A stretch of DNA of 64,000 nucleotides from Candidatus Frackibacter sp. WG13 (GTDB lineage: Bacteria; Bacillota; Halanaerobiia; Halobacteroidales; Acetohalobiaceae). A program made the position numbers and the translations under genes. Positions 43,467-53,165 of this stretch are shown here, piece by piece; position 1 is the stretch's first letter; each line of letters begins with the position of its first letter. The DNA lies in assembly GCF_900114655.1 (NCBI RefSeq), contig NZ_FOTT01000003.1, positions 1 to 64,000 on the forward strand, read 5' to 3'. Under the pieces are notes generated by a model, which was given only the letters and a program-made list of their open reading frames with translations, had not been told where the DNA came from and did not search any database.

Positions 43467-45269
43467 ATGGCGCCTAAAGCTGAAATATTGGTCTGTGGAG
43501 GGACTAGTTGTTATTCTTCTGGTGGACCAGATATTTATAAGAATCTTATTGAAGAGTTAAAAAGAAAGGAGTTAGAAGAGAAGGTTAAGTTGACTCAAAC
43601 GGGGTGCTTTGGTTTTTGTGAAAAAGGACCAGTAGTAGTAATTTATTGTGAAAAAGAGCCGAATGGGATCTTTTATTGTCAAGTTAAACCAGAAGATAGT
43701 GAACGGATCCTTAAAGAACATATAATAAATGGAGAGATTATAGATGACTTGCTTTATGAAGATCCAGAGACAGGGGCTAAAATTCCTGGGCATGAAGATA
43801 TGGGCTTTTATAAGTATCAACAAAGAATTGCATTAAAGAATTGTGGACTTATTCAACCATATAAGATTAAAGAGTATATAGCCAGAGATGGTTATAGAGC
43901 ATTAGGTGAAGCTTTATCTCATATGACGTCTAAGGAAGTCATTGAAATAGTCAAGACTTCAAAGATAAGAGGTAGAGGAGGCGGTGGGTTTCCTACCGGA
44001 CTCAAGTGGGAGTTAACAGCAAAGGCTAAAGGTTCACCTAAATATGTAATCTGTAATGCGGATGAAGGTGATCCAGGTGCTTTTATGGATAGAAGTATAT
44101 TGGAAGGAGATCCTCATAGTGTAATTGAAGGCTTGGCGATTGCTGCTTATGCGATTGGAGCAGAACAGGGATATGTATATGTACGAGCTGAGTATCCATT
44201 GGCAGTAGAAAGGTTAGAACAAGCTATTAAAGATGCTAGAGAATTAAATCTTTTAGGAGAAGATATATTCGAGACTGGTTTTAAATTTGACTTAGAGATT
44301 CGAGTAGGAGCAGGAGCATTTGTATGTGGCGAAGAAACGGCATTAATGCAGTCTGTACAGGGGGAACGAGGAGACCCGCGTTTTAAACCTCCTTATCCAG
44401 CCAACAAGGGTTTATGGGGACAGCCAACAGTGATCAATAATGTAGAGACTTTAGCTAATATACCAGGGATTATCTTGAATGGTGGTGAATGGTTTAGCCA
44501 TATAGGAACTGAAGAGAGTACAGGGACTAAAGTCTTTGCTTTAGCAGGAGATATTCATAATACAGGATTGATTGAAGTTCCTATGGGGACTACTCTACGT
44601 GAAGTAGTCTTTGAGCTTGGCGGTGGGATTCCAAATAAGAAAGAATTTAAAGCTGCTCAGACTGGAGGACCATCCGGGGGATGTATTCCTAAGGAACATT
44701 TAGACATTCTTATGGACTATGATTCCTTAATAGAAGTTGGTTCGATGATGGGTTCCGGTGGATTGATCATCATGGATGAAGATACTTGTATGGTAGATGT
44801 AGCACGATTCTATTTGGATTTTACCCAGGATGAAGCCTGTGGGAAGTGTACTCCTGGTCGAGTTGGAACTAAGAGATTACTAGAGATGTTAAATAAGATA
44901 GTAGAGGGTGAAGCCGAACCTAATATTCTTGAAAAATTAGAAGCTTTGTCGAATCAAGTTAAGAAATCCTCTTTGTGTGGTCTAGGACAGTCAGCACCTA
45001 ATCCAATTTTAAGTACGCTGCAATACTTTAGGGACGAATATGAAGCCCATGTATTTGAGAAGAGATGTCCTGCTGGGGTTTGTGAAGCATTATTAGATTA
45101 TGTAATAGATGAAGAGAAGTGTAAAGCATGTGGATTATGTGCTGAAAAGTGTCCAGCTGCTACTATAGAAGGAGATAAGGAAGAAGGATATACTATAAAT
45201 TCAGAAGCATGTAAAAGCTGTGGTATCTGTGAAGAAGAATGTCCTTTCGAAGCAATTACGAAAGGTTAG
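43467..45269 (+). CDS. hydB: [FeFe] hydrogenase beta subunit (NuoF-like)
   Basis: A 600-residue flavoprotein subunit. Residues 1-95 form a thioredoxin-like [2Fe-2S] domain (CGGTSCYSSGG, QTGCFGFCEKGP). The FMN/NADH-binding NuoF core follows (RGRGGGGFPTGLKW, CNADEGDPGAFMDRS, GAYICGEE-type GAFVCGEETAL). A [4Fe-4S] site lies in CGKCTPGR, and the C-terminus adds two ferredoxin clusters (CKACGLCAEKCP, CKSCGICEEECP). The ATG at 43467 follows AAGGAGGG; an upstream in-frame ATG at 43422 lies inside hydC and lacks a site. Such subunits link NAD(P)H and ferredoxin to hydrogen in electron bifurcation or confurcation. Confidence 0.92.
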   Translation: MAPKAEILVCGGTSCYSSGGPDIYKNLIEELKRKELEEKVKLTQTGCFGFCEKGPVVVIYCEKEPNGIFYCQVKPEDSERILKEHIINGEIIDDLLYEDPETGAKIPGHEDMGFYKYQQRIALKNCGLIQPYKIKEYIARDGYRALGEALSHMTSKEVIEIVKTSKIRGRGGGGFPTGLKWELTAKAKGSPKYVICNADEGDPGAFMDRSILEGDPHSVIEGLAIAAYAIGAEQGYVYVRAEYPLAVERLEQAIKDARELNLLGEDIFETGFKFDLEIRVGAGAFVCGEETALMQSVQGERGDPRFKPPYPANKGLWGQPTVINNVETLANIPGIILNGGEWFSHIGTEESTGTKVFALAGDIHNTGLIEVPMGTTLREVVFELGGGIPNKKEFKAAQTGGPSGGCIPKEHLDILMDYDSLIEVGSMMGSGGLIIMDEDTCMVDVARFYLDFTQDEACGKCTPGRVGTKRLLEMLNKIVEGEAEPNILEKLEALSNQVKKSSLCGLGQSAPNPILSTLQYFRDEYEAHVFEKRCPAGVCEALLDYVIDEEKCKACGLCAEKCPAATIEGDKEEGYTINSEACKSCGICEEECPFEAITKG

Positions 45270-45284
45270 AATGGGAGGGATTAA

Positions 45285-47093
45285 ATGTTGGTTACGGTAA
45301 CGATAGATGGACAAGAAGTAGAAGTAAGTGAAGGAACAACAATATTGGATGCCGCTGATATGTTAGATATCGACATTCCGACTCTTTGTTACTTAAAAGA
45401 ATTAAATGAGCCAGGAGCTTGTAGAGTCTGTTTGGTGGATGTAGAAGGTGATGCTAACTTTCAACCAGCTTGTGTTTATGAAGTTACAGACGGTCTAAAA
45501 GTTAGGACTAACACTCCGCAGGTTATAGAAGCACGCAAGAGAGTTATAGAACTTCTTTTGTCAGACCATCCTTTTGAATGCTTGACTTGTGTTGCTAATC
45601 AAAATTGCGAATTACAATCTGTAGCTAAGCAGTATGGTATTAGGGATTTAGAGTTTGGTGGGGAAAGAAATAAGTTTCCAGTCGATGATCTGTCGCCATC
45701 GCTAGTTCGAGAGCCAAGTAAATGTATCTTATGTAGACGATGTATTAGTGTCTGCGCTGAAATCCAGGAAGTGCATATTTATGATGTCATTGAAAGAGGG
45801 TTTGGATCAGTTGCAGCACCTGCTTATAACGAAAGCTTAATGGATACGCCTTGTATCACTTGTGGACAATGCATTATGGTCTGTCCAACTGGAGCGTTAC
45901 ATGGTCAGGACGATACGCAAAAAGTATGGGATGCATTAGCTGATGAATCTAAGCATGTAGTGATTCAGACTGCGCCTGCTATTAGGGTTACAATTGGAGA
46001 GATGTTTGGGTTGGAAATAGGTAGTTTAGTAACAGGACAATTAGTAGCTGCATTAAAGAGGTTAGGTTTCGATAAAGTCTTTGATGATTGTTTCGGTGCC
46101 GATGTAGTTGTAATGGAAGAGGGGCATGAGTTGATGGAAAGGTTAGAGAGTGGCAAGGATTTACCACAATTTACTTCTTGTTGTCCAGGATGGGTTAAGT
46201 TCTGTGAATCATTTTATCCATCAATGTTAGATAATCTGTCAAGCTGTAAGTCTCCACAGCAAGTCTTTGGAGCTTTAGCAAAAAGTTATTATGCTGAACA
46301 AGCGGGGATTGACCCAGAAGATATATTCTGTGTATCAACTATGCCTTGTGTAGCCAAGAAATACGAATCTCAGCGACCAGAGATGGATTCTAGTGGTCAT
46401 CGAGATGTAGATGCTGTATTAACTACTCGAGAATTAGGTGAGATGATTAAGCAGATAGGATTAGATATTAAAAAACTGCCAGAAGAGGATTATGATGAAC
46501 CGATGGGTTATGCCAGTGGGGCAGGAGTTATCTTTGGTTCTACTGGGGGAGTGATGGAAGCTGCTTTACGTACTGTTTATGAAAGGATAACTGGTGAACG
46601 ACTAGAGGACTTTGAATTAAAATCAGTAAGAGGGAGAGACTTTAAAGAAGCTGAGATAGATTTAAAAGATGGTCGAAGCTTAAAAGTAGCTGTAGCAAGA
46701 GGAACGGGGAATGCTAGAAGATTAATTCACAGAATCATGAATGGAGAAGCCGAATATGACTTTATTGAAGTGATGGCTTGCCCTGCTGGAGGATGTGTCG
46801 GTGGTGGTGGACAACCGATCTATTCTGGGCGTGATAAATGGCTTAGAATGGTTGAAGATAGAGCCCATAGAGCTAAAGGTTTATTTGAAGAAGACGGACA
46901 GAAAGAATATCGAGTTGCACACGAGAATCCATTTGTGAAAAAATTGTATGATAATTATTTAGGTGATCCTCATGGAGAAAGATCTCAAGAATTATTACAT
47001 ACTAGCTATGTAGATAGGCAGTTATATACACATGAAGAAAGGTATAGTGATAAGAAAGGTGAGCCAATGAAGGTTGCAAAAAAGAATCATTAA
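45285..47093 (+). CDS. hydA: [FeFe] hydrogenase catalytic subunit with an altered P3 motif
   Basis: A 602-residue catalytic subunit. The N-terminal [2Fe-2S] domain (CYLKELNEPGACRVCLV) is followed by a His-Cys cluster (HPFECLTC) and two [4Fe-4S] clusters (CILCRRCISVC, CITCGQCIMVCP). H-cluster ligands are Cys300 in TSCCPGW, Cys355 in MPCVAKK, and Cys499 and Cys504 in EVMACPAGGCVGGGGQP. The last motif has four residues between its cysteines where the usual CxGGC has three. Maturation genes hydEFG are not in the window. With HydC and HydB it should form a soluble NAD- and ferredoxin-dependent hydrogenase. Confidence 0.93.
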   Translation: MLVTVTIDGQEVEVSEGTTILDAADMLDIDIPTLCYLKELNEPGACRVCLVDVEGDANFQPACVYEVTDGLKVRTNTPQVIEARKRVIELLLSDHPFECLTCVANQNCELQSVAKQYGIRDLEFGGERNKFPVDDLSPSLVREPSKCILCRRCISVCAEIQEVHIYDVIERGFGSVAAPAYNESLMDTPCITCGQCIMVCPTGALHGQDDTQKVWDALADESKHVVIQTAPAIRVTIGEMFGLEIGSLVTGQLVAALKRLGFDKVFDDCFGADVVVMEEGHELMERLESGKDLPQFTSCCPGWVKFCESFYPSMLDNLSSCKSPQQVFGALAKSYYAEQAGIDPEDIFCVSTMPCVAKKYESQRPEMDSSGHRDVDAVLTTRELGEMIKQIGLDIKKLPEEDYDEPMGYASGAGVIFGSTGGVMEAALRTVYERITGERLEDFELKSVRGRDFKEAEIDLKDGRSLKVAVARGTGNARRLIHRIMNGEAEYDFIEVMACPAGGCVGGGGQPIYSGRDKWLRMVEDRAHRAKGLFEEDGQKEYRVAHENPFVKKLYDNYLGDPHGERSQELLHTSYVDRQLYTHEERYSDKKGEPMKVAKKNH

Positions 47094-47096
47094 AAA

Positions 47097-47130
47097 AGAA
47101 GCCCTTCCACAGAATTAGGAAGGGCTTTAA
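47097..47130. terminator. Bidirectional terminator between hydA and the acetate transporter gene
   Basis: AAGCCCTTCC/GGAAGGGCTT stem (47099-47108 with 47118-47127). On the minus strand it is followed by CTTCTTTTTT. Confidence 0.7.
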
Positions 47131-47160
47131 ACTAATATATTAAAGAAATATTATGGGTTT

Positions 47161-47748
47161 TTAAGCACTAATATTATCTCTTTCACCAACAGGTAATACA
47201 GTTCCATCAGAAACAGAATTAATAACTTCCGCAGCTGATAGATACCAAGCAAGAGCAGCACAAACTAAACCTAAATAGCCACCCATTGTTCCAAACTTAG
47301 GATTTACTAAATCTCCTAAGCCTAATAAGAAGAAAGTAACCCATAAGGTTAAGAAGACCAACCAAAGAGTTCTATTAAGCTTGAATGTACCTATCCACAT
47401 ATAGAAAGTGAAGAATGCCCAAGCCATAAGCACTAACCCTACAGATACAGCACCACTTTCACCTAAAGATATCCATCCAAGTGCAAGTGAATACTTAAGT
47501 AAAGCAAAAAACATCCACCAAGCACCATAAGAAGTAAAGGCAGTAGCTCCAAAAGTATTACCAGTTTTAAACTCCCACATACCAGCCATAAATTGAGCTA
47601 AACCACCATAAAAGAATGCTAGTGAAAAAACAATTGCCTCCCCTTCTACTGGTAGAATACCAGCATTATAAAAACTAAGTACAAATGTAGTTAAAGCGAA
47701 ACCTGCTAACCCTAAAGGAGCAGGATTTGCTATTTTAGTATCAGCCAT
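47161..47748 (-). CDS. satP: Acetate uptake transporter (GPR1/FUN34/YaaH, SatP family)
   Basis: A 195-residue protein with six hydrophobic helices. It has the family signature NPAPLGLAGFALTTF near the N-terminus, FYGGLAQFMAG and TAFTSYGAWW. These are acetate/succinate-proton symporters or channels. The ATG at 47748 follows AAAGGGGG; the frame extends upstream, but without a start of similar quality. It faces the hydrogenase operon and has its own long leader. Confidence 0.9.
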   Translation of the reverse strand: MADTKIANPAPLGLAGFALTTFVLSFYNAGILPVEGEAIVFSLAFFYGGLAQFMAGMWEFKTGNTFGATAFTSYGAWWMFFALLKYSLALGWISLGESGAVSVGLVLMAWAFFTFYMWIGTFKLNRTLWLVFLTLWVTFFLLGLGDLVNPKFGTMGGYLGLVCAALAWYLSAAEVINSVSDGTVLPVGERDNISA

Positions 47749-48233
47749 TTTTAATCCCCCTTTGTATTCTAATAAATATTTTTGATTAAGCCTAAAAGTT
47801 AACCACTTAAACATGATAAATAAGATTAGAGAATGACCTAAAATAAATATACCATAATACCAGATATATTATTCCTATTTAAATTTCATACATATGTTAT
47901 GATTTTTGTTATATCAAGGCGTATTTAAACAGTAGAATACTTGAAATTTCCTCCCTCCCTTCATCTTTTTTACTTTAATTCCTAACCATAATATATTATA
48001 GATGGAATTAAAGTTAAATAATTACTGTTGAATTAAATTATATAGCAAAATTGGATTAATGTCAAGAATTTTCTGAAAATTTTAATAATTAGATTAATAA
48101 AAGGTTTTTGTTAAATTATATGATGTATATTCTTAGTATATGCTAAAAAAAACTTAATGTGCAGGAATAATCTATTAGATTAAGAATTAATAGTTAGAAG
48201 TTCAGTTTAAAATATTGATAGAGGGGGAAAATT
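47749..48233. other. Intergenic region: long leader of satP and upstream region of yjbQ
   Basis: No gene is evident. A consensus minus-strand promoter lies at 48037-48065, giving satP a leader of about 280 nt. The leader contains a 10-bp inverted repeat (47973-47982 with 48004-48013) around an ATAATATATTAT core and a GGGAGGGAGG purine tract near 47950-47961 (minus strand). The plus-strand side near yjbQ shows nothing distinctive. Confidence 0.5.
48037..48065 (-). promoter_or_regulatory. Promoter for the satP leader
   Basis: On the minus strand, TTGACA-17 bp-TATAAT, a perfect match to consensus. Confidence 0.65.
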
Positions 48234-48632
48234 ATGATTTATGAGCTACAAATTGGAACTAATGCTAAAACGGAGTTGTTAGACATAACTAGTAAAGTTC
48301 AAAAGCTCATTCAAGATATTAATTTTCAAAATGGGATTTGTACTATCTTTGTACCTCATACTACTGCGGCGATTACTATTAATGAGAATGCTGATTCTAC
48401 TGTTAAAGAGGATATGTTAATGGAGTTAAATAAGGTGATTCCATTCAATGATAATTATCAACATTTAGAAGGTAATTCTGCAGCTCATATTAAATCAACC
48501 TTAGTTGGCTGTAGTCAACAGATAATCATTAAGGAAGGAAATTTAGTTTTAGGTACTTGGCAAGGAATCTATTTTTGTGAATTTGATGGTCCTCGTAAAA
48601 GAAAAATAAAATTAAAGTTGATTTCTGAGTAA
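48234..48632 (+). CDS. YjbQ/UPF0047 family protein
   Basis: A 132-residue member of the YjbQ family (secondary thiamine-phosphate synthase-like). Family segments are GICTIFVPHTTAAITINENAD, HLEGNSAAHIKSTLVG and GTWQGIYFCEFDGPRKR. The conserved His residues form a putative metal site. The cellular role is not well defined. It precedes a PHP-domain phosphatase gene by 29 bp. Confidence 0.88.
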   Translation: MIYELQIGTNAKTELLDITSKVQKLIQDINFQNGICTIFVPHTTAAITINENADSTVKEDMLMELNKVIPFNDNYQHLEGNSAAHIKSTLVGCSQQIIIKEGNLVLGTWQGIYFCEFDGPRKRKIKLKLISE

Positions 48633-48661
48633 TATAATAAAAGTGATTAGGAGGAATAGAA

Positions 48662-49423
48662 ATGTTAGTCGACTACCATACCCACCCAATTGGTCATGAT
48701 GATGCTGATCATTCTAAAGAAAACTTGAGAAAGTTTGCTAAAAGTGCTCAAGAGAAAGGGATAAAAGAATTAGGGATAGCTGATCATAATCGCTATCATA
48801 AAGCATTTAAGTTTGATAATATTCAAGCTGTTAATGAAGAATTTACAGATGTTGAACTTAAAATAGGGATTGAGATGGATTACACACCATTACATGAAGG
48901 AGAAATATTTGACTTTTTAAATCAATTTAAGTTAGACTATGTTATTGGCTCAATTCATTATATTGATGATTGGATGTTTGATCATCCAGATTATGTTGAT
49001 GAGTATGATAATTGGAATATTGATCAACTATATGCAAAATACTTTTCAAATATCGCTCAAGCAGCCGGTTCAGGTCTCTTCGATATTATAGGACACCTAG
49101 ATCTGATTAAAGTCTTTGATCATCATCCGCAAGAAGATGTATTGAAGTATGCTGAACTTGCTTTACAAACAATTGCAGATCAAGGCCTCTGTCTTGAGAT
49201 TAATACTAATGGACTTAATAAACCGGTTAATGAAATGTATCCGAGTATTCAATTATTAGAAAGAGCTTATGAATTAGATATACCAGTAACCTTAAGTTCA
49301 GATGCTCATTCACCAGAACGAGTAGGAGAAAAACTGGTAACAGCTAAGAAAATGTTAAAAGAGATAGGATATAATAAGTTAGCTACTTTTAAAAATCGTG
49401 AGTTAGAGCTAATTAATATGTGA
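48662..49423 (+). CDS. PHP-domain histidinol-phosphatase-type phosphoesterase
   Basis: A 253-residue PHP-domain protein with metal ligands in DYHTHPIG, GIADHNRYH, GIEMDYT, GSIHYIDDW, IGHLDLIKVF and LSSDAHSPERVG, the HisJ/HisK pattern. Such enzymes remove phosphate from L-histidinol phosphate, but related PHP proteins act on other phosphomonoesters. No other his genes are nearby, so the substrate is uncertain. Confidence 0.8.
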   Translation: MLVDYHTHPIGHDDADHSKENLRKFAKSAQEKGIKELGIADHNRYHKAFKFDNIQAVNEEFTDVELKIGIEMDYTPLHEGEIFDFLNQFKLDYVIGSIHYIDDWMFDHPDYVDEYDNWNIDQLYAKYFSNIAQAAGSGLFDIIGHLDLIKVFDHHPQEDVLKYAELALQTIADQGLCLEINTNGLNKPVNEMYPSIQLLERAYELDIPVTLSSDAHSPERVGEKLVTAKKMLKEIGYNKLATFKNRELELINM

Positions 49424-49455
49424 AAGTAGTATATAAATAAAAGGAGATGTATTTA

Positions 49456-51279
49456 TTGACTAAGTTAGATAAGAGGGAAAAGATTAGAAATATAGCAATT
49501 ATTGCTCATGTTGACCACGGTAAGACGACTTTGATCGATGGCATGTTAAAACAGAGTGGGATTTTTCATAAAGAGAAGAATTTAGAAAAGAGAGTAATGG
49601 ACTCTAATGATTTAGAAAAAGAACGAGGCATTACCATCTTATCGAAGAATACTGCGATAGAATATGACGGAGTCAAGATTAATATAATCGATACTCCTGG
49701 TCATGCTGATTTTGGGGGAGAGGTAGAAAGGATTCTTAAGATGGTAGACGGTGTTCTTTTAGTAGTAGATGCTTTTGAAGGTCCTATGCCGCAGACAAAA
49801 TTTGTTCTTAGAAAGGCGCTAGCTTTAGATTTAAAGCCAATAGTGGTAGTTAATAAGATAGACCGCAGTGATGAGCGAGCTTATGAAGTGGTAGATGAGG
49901 TATTAGATCTATTTATTGAATTAGAAGCTTCCGATGAACAGTTAGAATTTCCAGTGATTTATACTTCGGCTTTAGATGGATATGCTAAGGAAAACTTAGA
50001 TTTAAAGAATGAGAATTTAAATCCTTTATTTCAAAAGATAATAGAAGAGATTCCTGCGCCGAAAGGAAAGTTAGATGCTCCTTTGCAGATGATAGTAACT
50101 ACAATTGAGTATAATGATTATGTAGGGAGGCTAGCGGTAGGTAGAGTTATGCATGGGAAGATAAAGAATGGCGAAAAAATAGCGATTTGTAAACCTGACG
50201 AAAGTATAGTTCAAGATAAGGTGAGTAATCTATATAAATATCACGGATTAGATAAGAAAGAGGTTGAAGAAGCTAAAGTAGGAGATATAATTGCTATAGC
50301 TGGATTAGAAGAAATAAATATTGGAGAGACGATTGCTGATTTAGAGAAACCAACGCCCTTGCCGTTTATTGAGATAGAGAAGCCAACGGTCACCATGGCT
50401 TTTACTACTAATGATAGTCCACTGGCTGGACAAGAAGGAGATTATTTAACTTCGCGTCATTTACGGAGGAGATTATTGAAAGAGTTAGAAAGTAATGTTG
50501 CTTTAGATGTAGCTGAGACAGATAGTGCTGATGCTTGGCAGGTTTCTGGTAGAGGAGGATTACACTTATCGATCTTAATTGAAACTATGCGTAGAGAAGG
50601 TTATGAATTTCAAGTTTCTAAACCGGATGTAATTATGAAGGAAGAAGATAACAAAAAATTAGAACCATTTGAAGACTTAGTAATTGATATTCCAGAGAAA
50701 TTTATGGGAACGATTATGGAGGAAATCGGGAAACGAAAAGGTGAAATGCAGAATATGACTCATCTTAATGCGGGGAGGATTAGATTAGAATTTGAAATTC
50801 CAGCCCGAGGTTTAATCGGTTTTAGGTCAGATTTTTTGACTTTGACTAAAGGAGAAGGGATCCTAACCCATACTTTTTCACATTATGCTCCATATAAAGG
50901 AGAGATCCCTAAAAGGGAACATGGTTCTTTAGTAGCAGATAGAGAAGGAGAAGTAACTAAGTATGGAGTTTGGAATGCTCAGGAAAGAGGTACTATCTTT
51001 GTTGATGTAGGAACTAAAGTTTACCAAGGGATGATTATTGGGGCCCACTCGCGTGAAAATGATTTAGATATTAATATCTGTAAAGAGAAGAAGTTAACCA
51101 ATATTCGTGCTGGCTCAGCCGATGAAGCAATTCAATTAACTCCACCTACTAAATTGAGTTTAGAACAAGCTTTGGAGTATATTGCTGATGATGAATATGT
51201 AGAAATAACTCCTAGCAATATTCGTTTAAGAAAGAAAGTTTTAAATAAGAAGCGAAGAATAAAGGCCCAAAAGAAATAG
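49456..51279 (+). CDS. typA: Ribosome-associated GTPase TypA/BipA
   Basis: A translational GTPase of 607 residues that binds the ribosome and helps 50S assembly under stress. G-motifs are [28 protein letters not shown] and NKIDR; EF-G-like domains and the BipA-specific C-terminus follow. A TTG start at 49456 is preferred because AAGGAG is at 49441-49446, directly touching the ATG at 49447 but nine bases from the TTG. It ends 11 bp before an ABC exporter gene. Confidence 0.94.
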   Translation: MTKLDKREKIRNIAIIAHVDHGKTTLIDGMLKQSGIFHKEKNLEKRVMDSNDLEKERGITILSKNTAIEYDGVKINIIDTPGHADFGGEVERILKMVDGVLLVVDAFEGPMPQTKFVLRKALALDLKPIVVVNKIDRSDERAYEVVDEVLDLFIELEASDEQLEFPVIYTSALDGYAKENLDLKNENLNPLFQKIIEEIPAPKGKLDAPLQMIVTTIEYNDYVGRLAVGRVMHGKIKNGEKIAICKPDESIVQDKVSNLYKYHGLDKKEVEEAKVGDIIAIAGLEEINIGETIADLEKPTPLPFIEIEKPTVTMAFTTNDSPLAGQEGDYLTSRHLRRRLLKELESNVALDVAETDSADAWQVSGRGGLHLSILIETMRREGYEFQVSKPDVIMKEEDNKKLEPFEDLVIDIPEKFMGTIMEEIGKRKGEMQNMTHLNAGRIRLEFEIPARGLIGFRSDFLTLTKGEGILTHTFSHYAPYKGEIPKREHGSLVADREGEVTKYGVWNAQERGTIFVDVGTKVYQGMIIGAHSRENDLDINICKEKKLTNIRAGSADEAIQLTPPTKLSLEQALEYIADDEYVEITPSNIRLRKKVLNKKRRIKAQKK

Positions 51280-51290
51280 GGGGGGGTAGA

Positions 51291-53048
51291 ATGGAAATCT
51301 TTAAGCGCTTCTTTAAGGAGTATCTTAAACCAGAGAAGAAAGGGTTAGCGATAGCTGTTATTATGATGTTCTTTGTAGCAGTTATCTCTACTGTTATTCC
51401 GCAGATGATTCGGTTAGTAATCGATAGAATAATTCCTCAAAAGGATTTTTCACTTTTAAACTGGGTTATTATTGGTTCGTTTTTTCTACTGGTAATTAGA
51501 AACTTATTAACTTTATATCGAGTAAAGTTGGTTTTTGTCATTTCACAGAAGGTTTTATTGGAGATTAGAAAGAGATTATATAGTCATTTACAGCATCTAT
51601 CGCTATCTTATTATGAACAGAACCTAACCGGTAAGATAGCCTCTAGAGTGACTAATGACGTAAAAGATCTACAGCGGATGATTGTGGCTGGTTCTTCGCG
51701 TTTAATTCAGCAGTCATTAACGATAGTTGGAGTTATTATCTTTTTGTTTGTGATGAACTGGCGTCTAACTTTGGTTACAATGTCTTTATTTCCGATTATG
51801 CTATTTATAACGTCTAAATTTGGACGTAAGCTAAGAAAAGTAAATAAGAATATTCAACAGAAGATGGCTGATATGAGCGGTGTGTTACAAGAAGCAATTT
51901 CAGGGATGAAGATAGTTAAGGCTTTTGTTAACGAAGAGCACGAACTAAATAAATTTATGAAAGAAGCGGTTGAGAATAAACGTTTAAATATTAAACGAGG
52001 TAGTTTATATGCTAGGTTAGATACAAGTATTAACTTTACTTCTAGATCATCGACTTTAATTATTCTCTGGTATGGTGGGCTGCAAGTAATGAATCAGAAC
52101 TTGACTGTAGGTGAGCTAGCTGCTTTTATAACTTATACTCAGATGTTATTTAGACCAATTATCAGATTAACTATGTTGAATAACATTATTCAGCAAGGTA
52201 TGTCTAGTTTAGAAAGAATTTTTGAAGTATTAGACACCGAGGTAGAAGTTAAAGAAAAAAGTGGAGCTGTTGAGTTAATTGACTGTCAAGGAGAGATTAT
52301 ATTTGAAGATGTAAGTTTTAGTTATGCATCGGAAGAGGAAGTATTACATAATATTAATTTAGAAGTAAGTCCTGGGGAGATGGTAGCGTTAGTAGGGCCT
52401 AGCGGTGCTGGAAAGACGAGTATCATTAATCTATTACTCAGATTTTATAATCTTGATTCTGGTAGAATTAAGATTGATGGAGTAGATATTGAAGATTATA
52501 CTTTGGATTCTTTACGACAACAGATGGGAATTGTTTTACAAGATCCGATTTTATTTAGTGGCACGATTAAAGAAAACTTAATTTATGGCTGTCCTGAGGC
52601 CAGTCAAGAAGAGATAGAAAGAGCAGCGAAGGCTGCTAATGCTCATCAATTTATTACTAATTTTCCTAATGGATATGAGACAGAGATTGGCGAAAAAGGG
52701 ATTAAGCTTTCTGGGGGGCAGAAACAGCGAGTGGCTATAGCAATGGCCTTATTAAAAGACCCTAAAATATTAATCTTAGATGAAGCAACTTCATCTTTAG
52801 ATTCGGAATCAGAAAGTTTGATTCAAAATGCATTAGAGAACCTCTATTTAAATCGTACTACTTTTGTTATTGCTCACCGCTTATCAACAATAGTAAAGGC
52901 TGATAAGATAGTAGTGATTAAAGAAGGCAAGATTAAAGAGGTAGGTAATCATAAAGAATTACTAGAAGAAGATGGGGTCTATAAGGAATTATACGATGCT
53001 CAGTTTAAGAAGGAAACATTATACTTAGACGCGGATCAGGTTTCTTAA
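51291..53048 (+). CDS. ABC exporter half-transporter (MsbA/MDR type)
   Basis: A 585-residue fused permease-ATPase that works as a homodimer or with a partner. Six hydrophobic helices occupy residues 1-310, with ISRVTNDVKDL-type ASRVTNDVKDLQR in the coupling region. The ATPase has Walker A GPSGAGKTS, Q-loop VLQDPILF, signature LSGGQKQR, Walker B ILILDEATSSLD and the His switch AHRLST. Lipid, drug or peptide export is typical; the substrate is unknown. Confidence 0.88.
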   Translation: MEIFKRFFKEYLKPEKKGLAIAVIMMFFVAVISTVIPQMIRLVIDRIIPQKDFSLLNWVIIGSFFLLVIRNLLTLYRVKLVFVISQKVLLEIRKRLYSHLQHLSLSYYEQNLTGKIASRVTNDVKDLQRMIVAGSSRLIQQSLTIVGVIIFLFVMNWRLTLVTMSLFPIMLFITSKFGRKLRKVNKNIQQKMADMSGVLQEAISGMKIVKAFVNEEHELNKFMKEAVENKRLNIKRGSLYARLDTSINFTSRSSTLIILWYGGLQVMNQNLTVGELAAFITYTQMLFRPIIRLTMLNNIIQQGMSSLERIFEVLDTEVEVKEKSGAVELIDCQGEIIFEDVSFSYASEEEVLHNINLEVSPGEMVALVGPSGAGKTSIINLLLRFYNLDSGRIKIDGVDIEDYTLDSLRQQMGIVLQDPILFSGTIKENLIYGCPEASQEEIERAAKAANAHQFITNFPNGYETEIGEKGIKLSGGQKQRVAIAMALLKDPKILILDEATSSLDSESESLIQNALENLYLNRTTFVIAHRLSTIVKADKIVVIKEGKIKEVGNHKELLEEDGVYKELYDAQFKKETLYLDADQVS

Positions 53049-53165
53049 ATAAAATTTTATTTATTTTTAATTTTAAGCAGGAAATTTGTTGTTTAATAAG
53101 GAATTTTATTTTGAATGATGAAAGAGAATTTTAAATTTAGAAATTAGTCTAAGGGGAGGAAAGAG

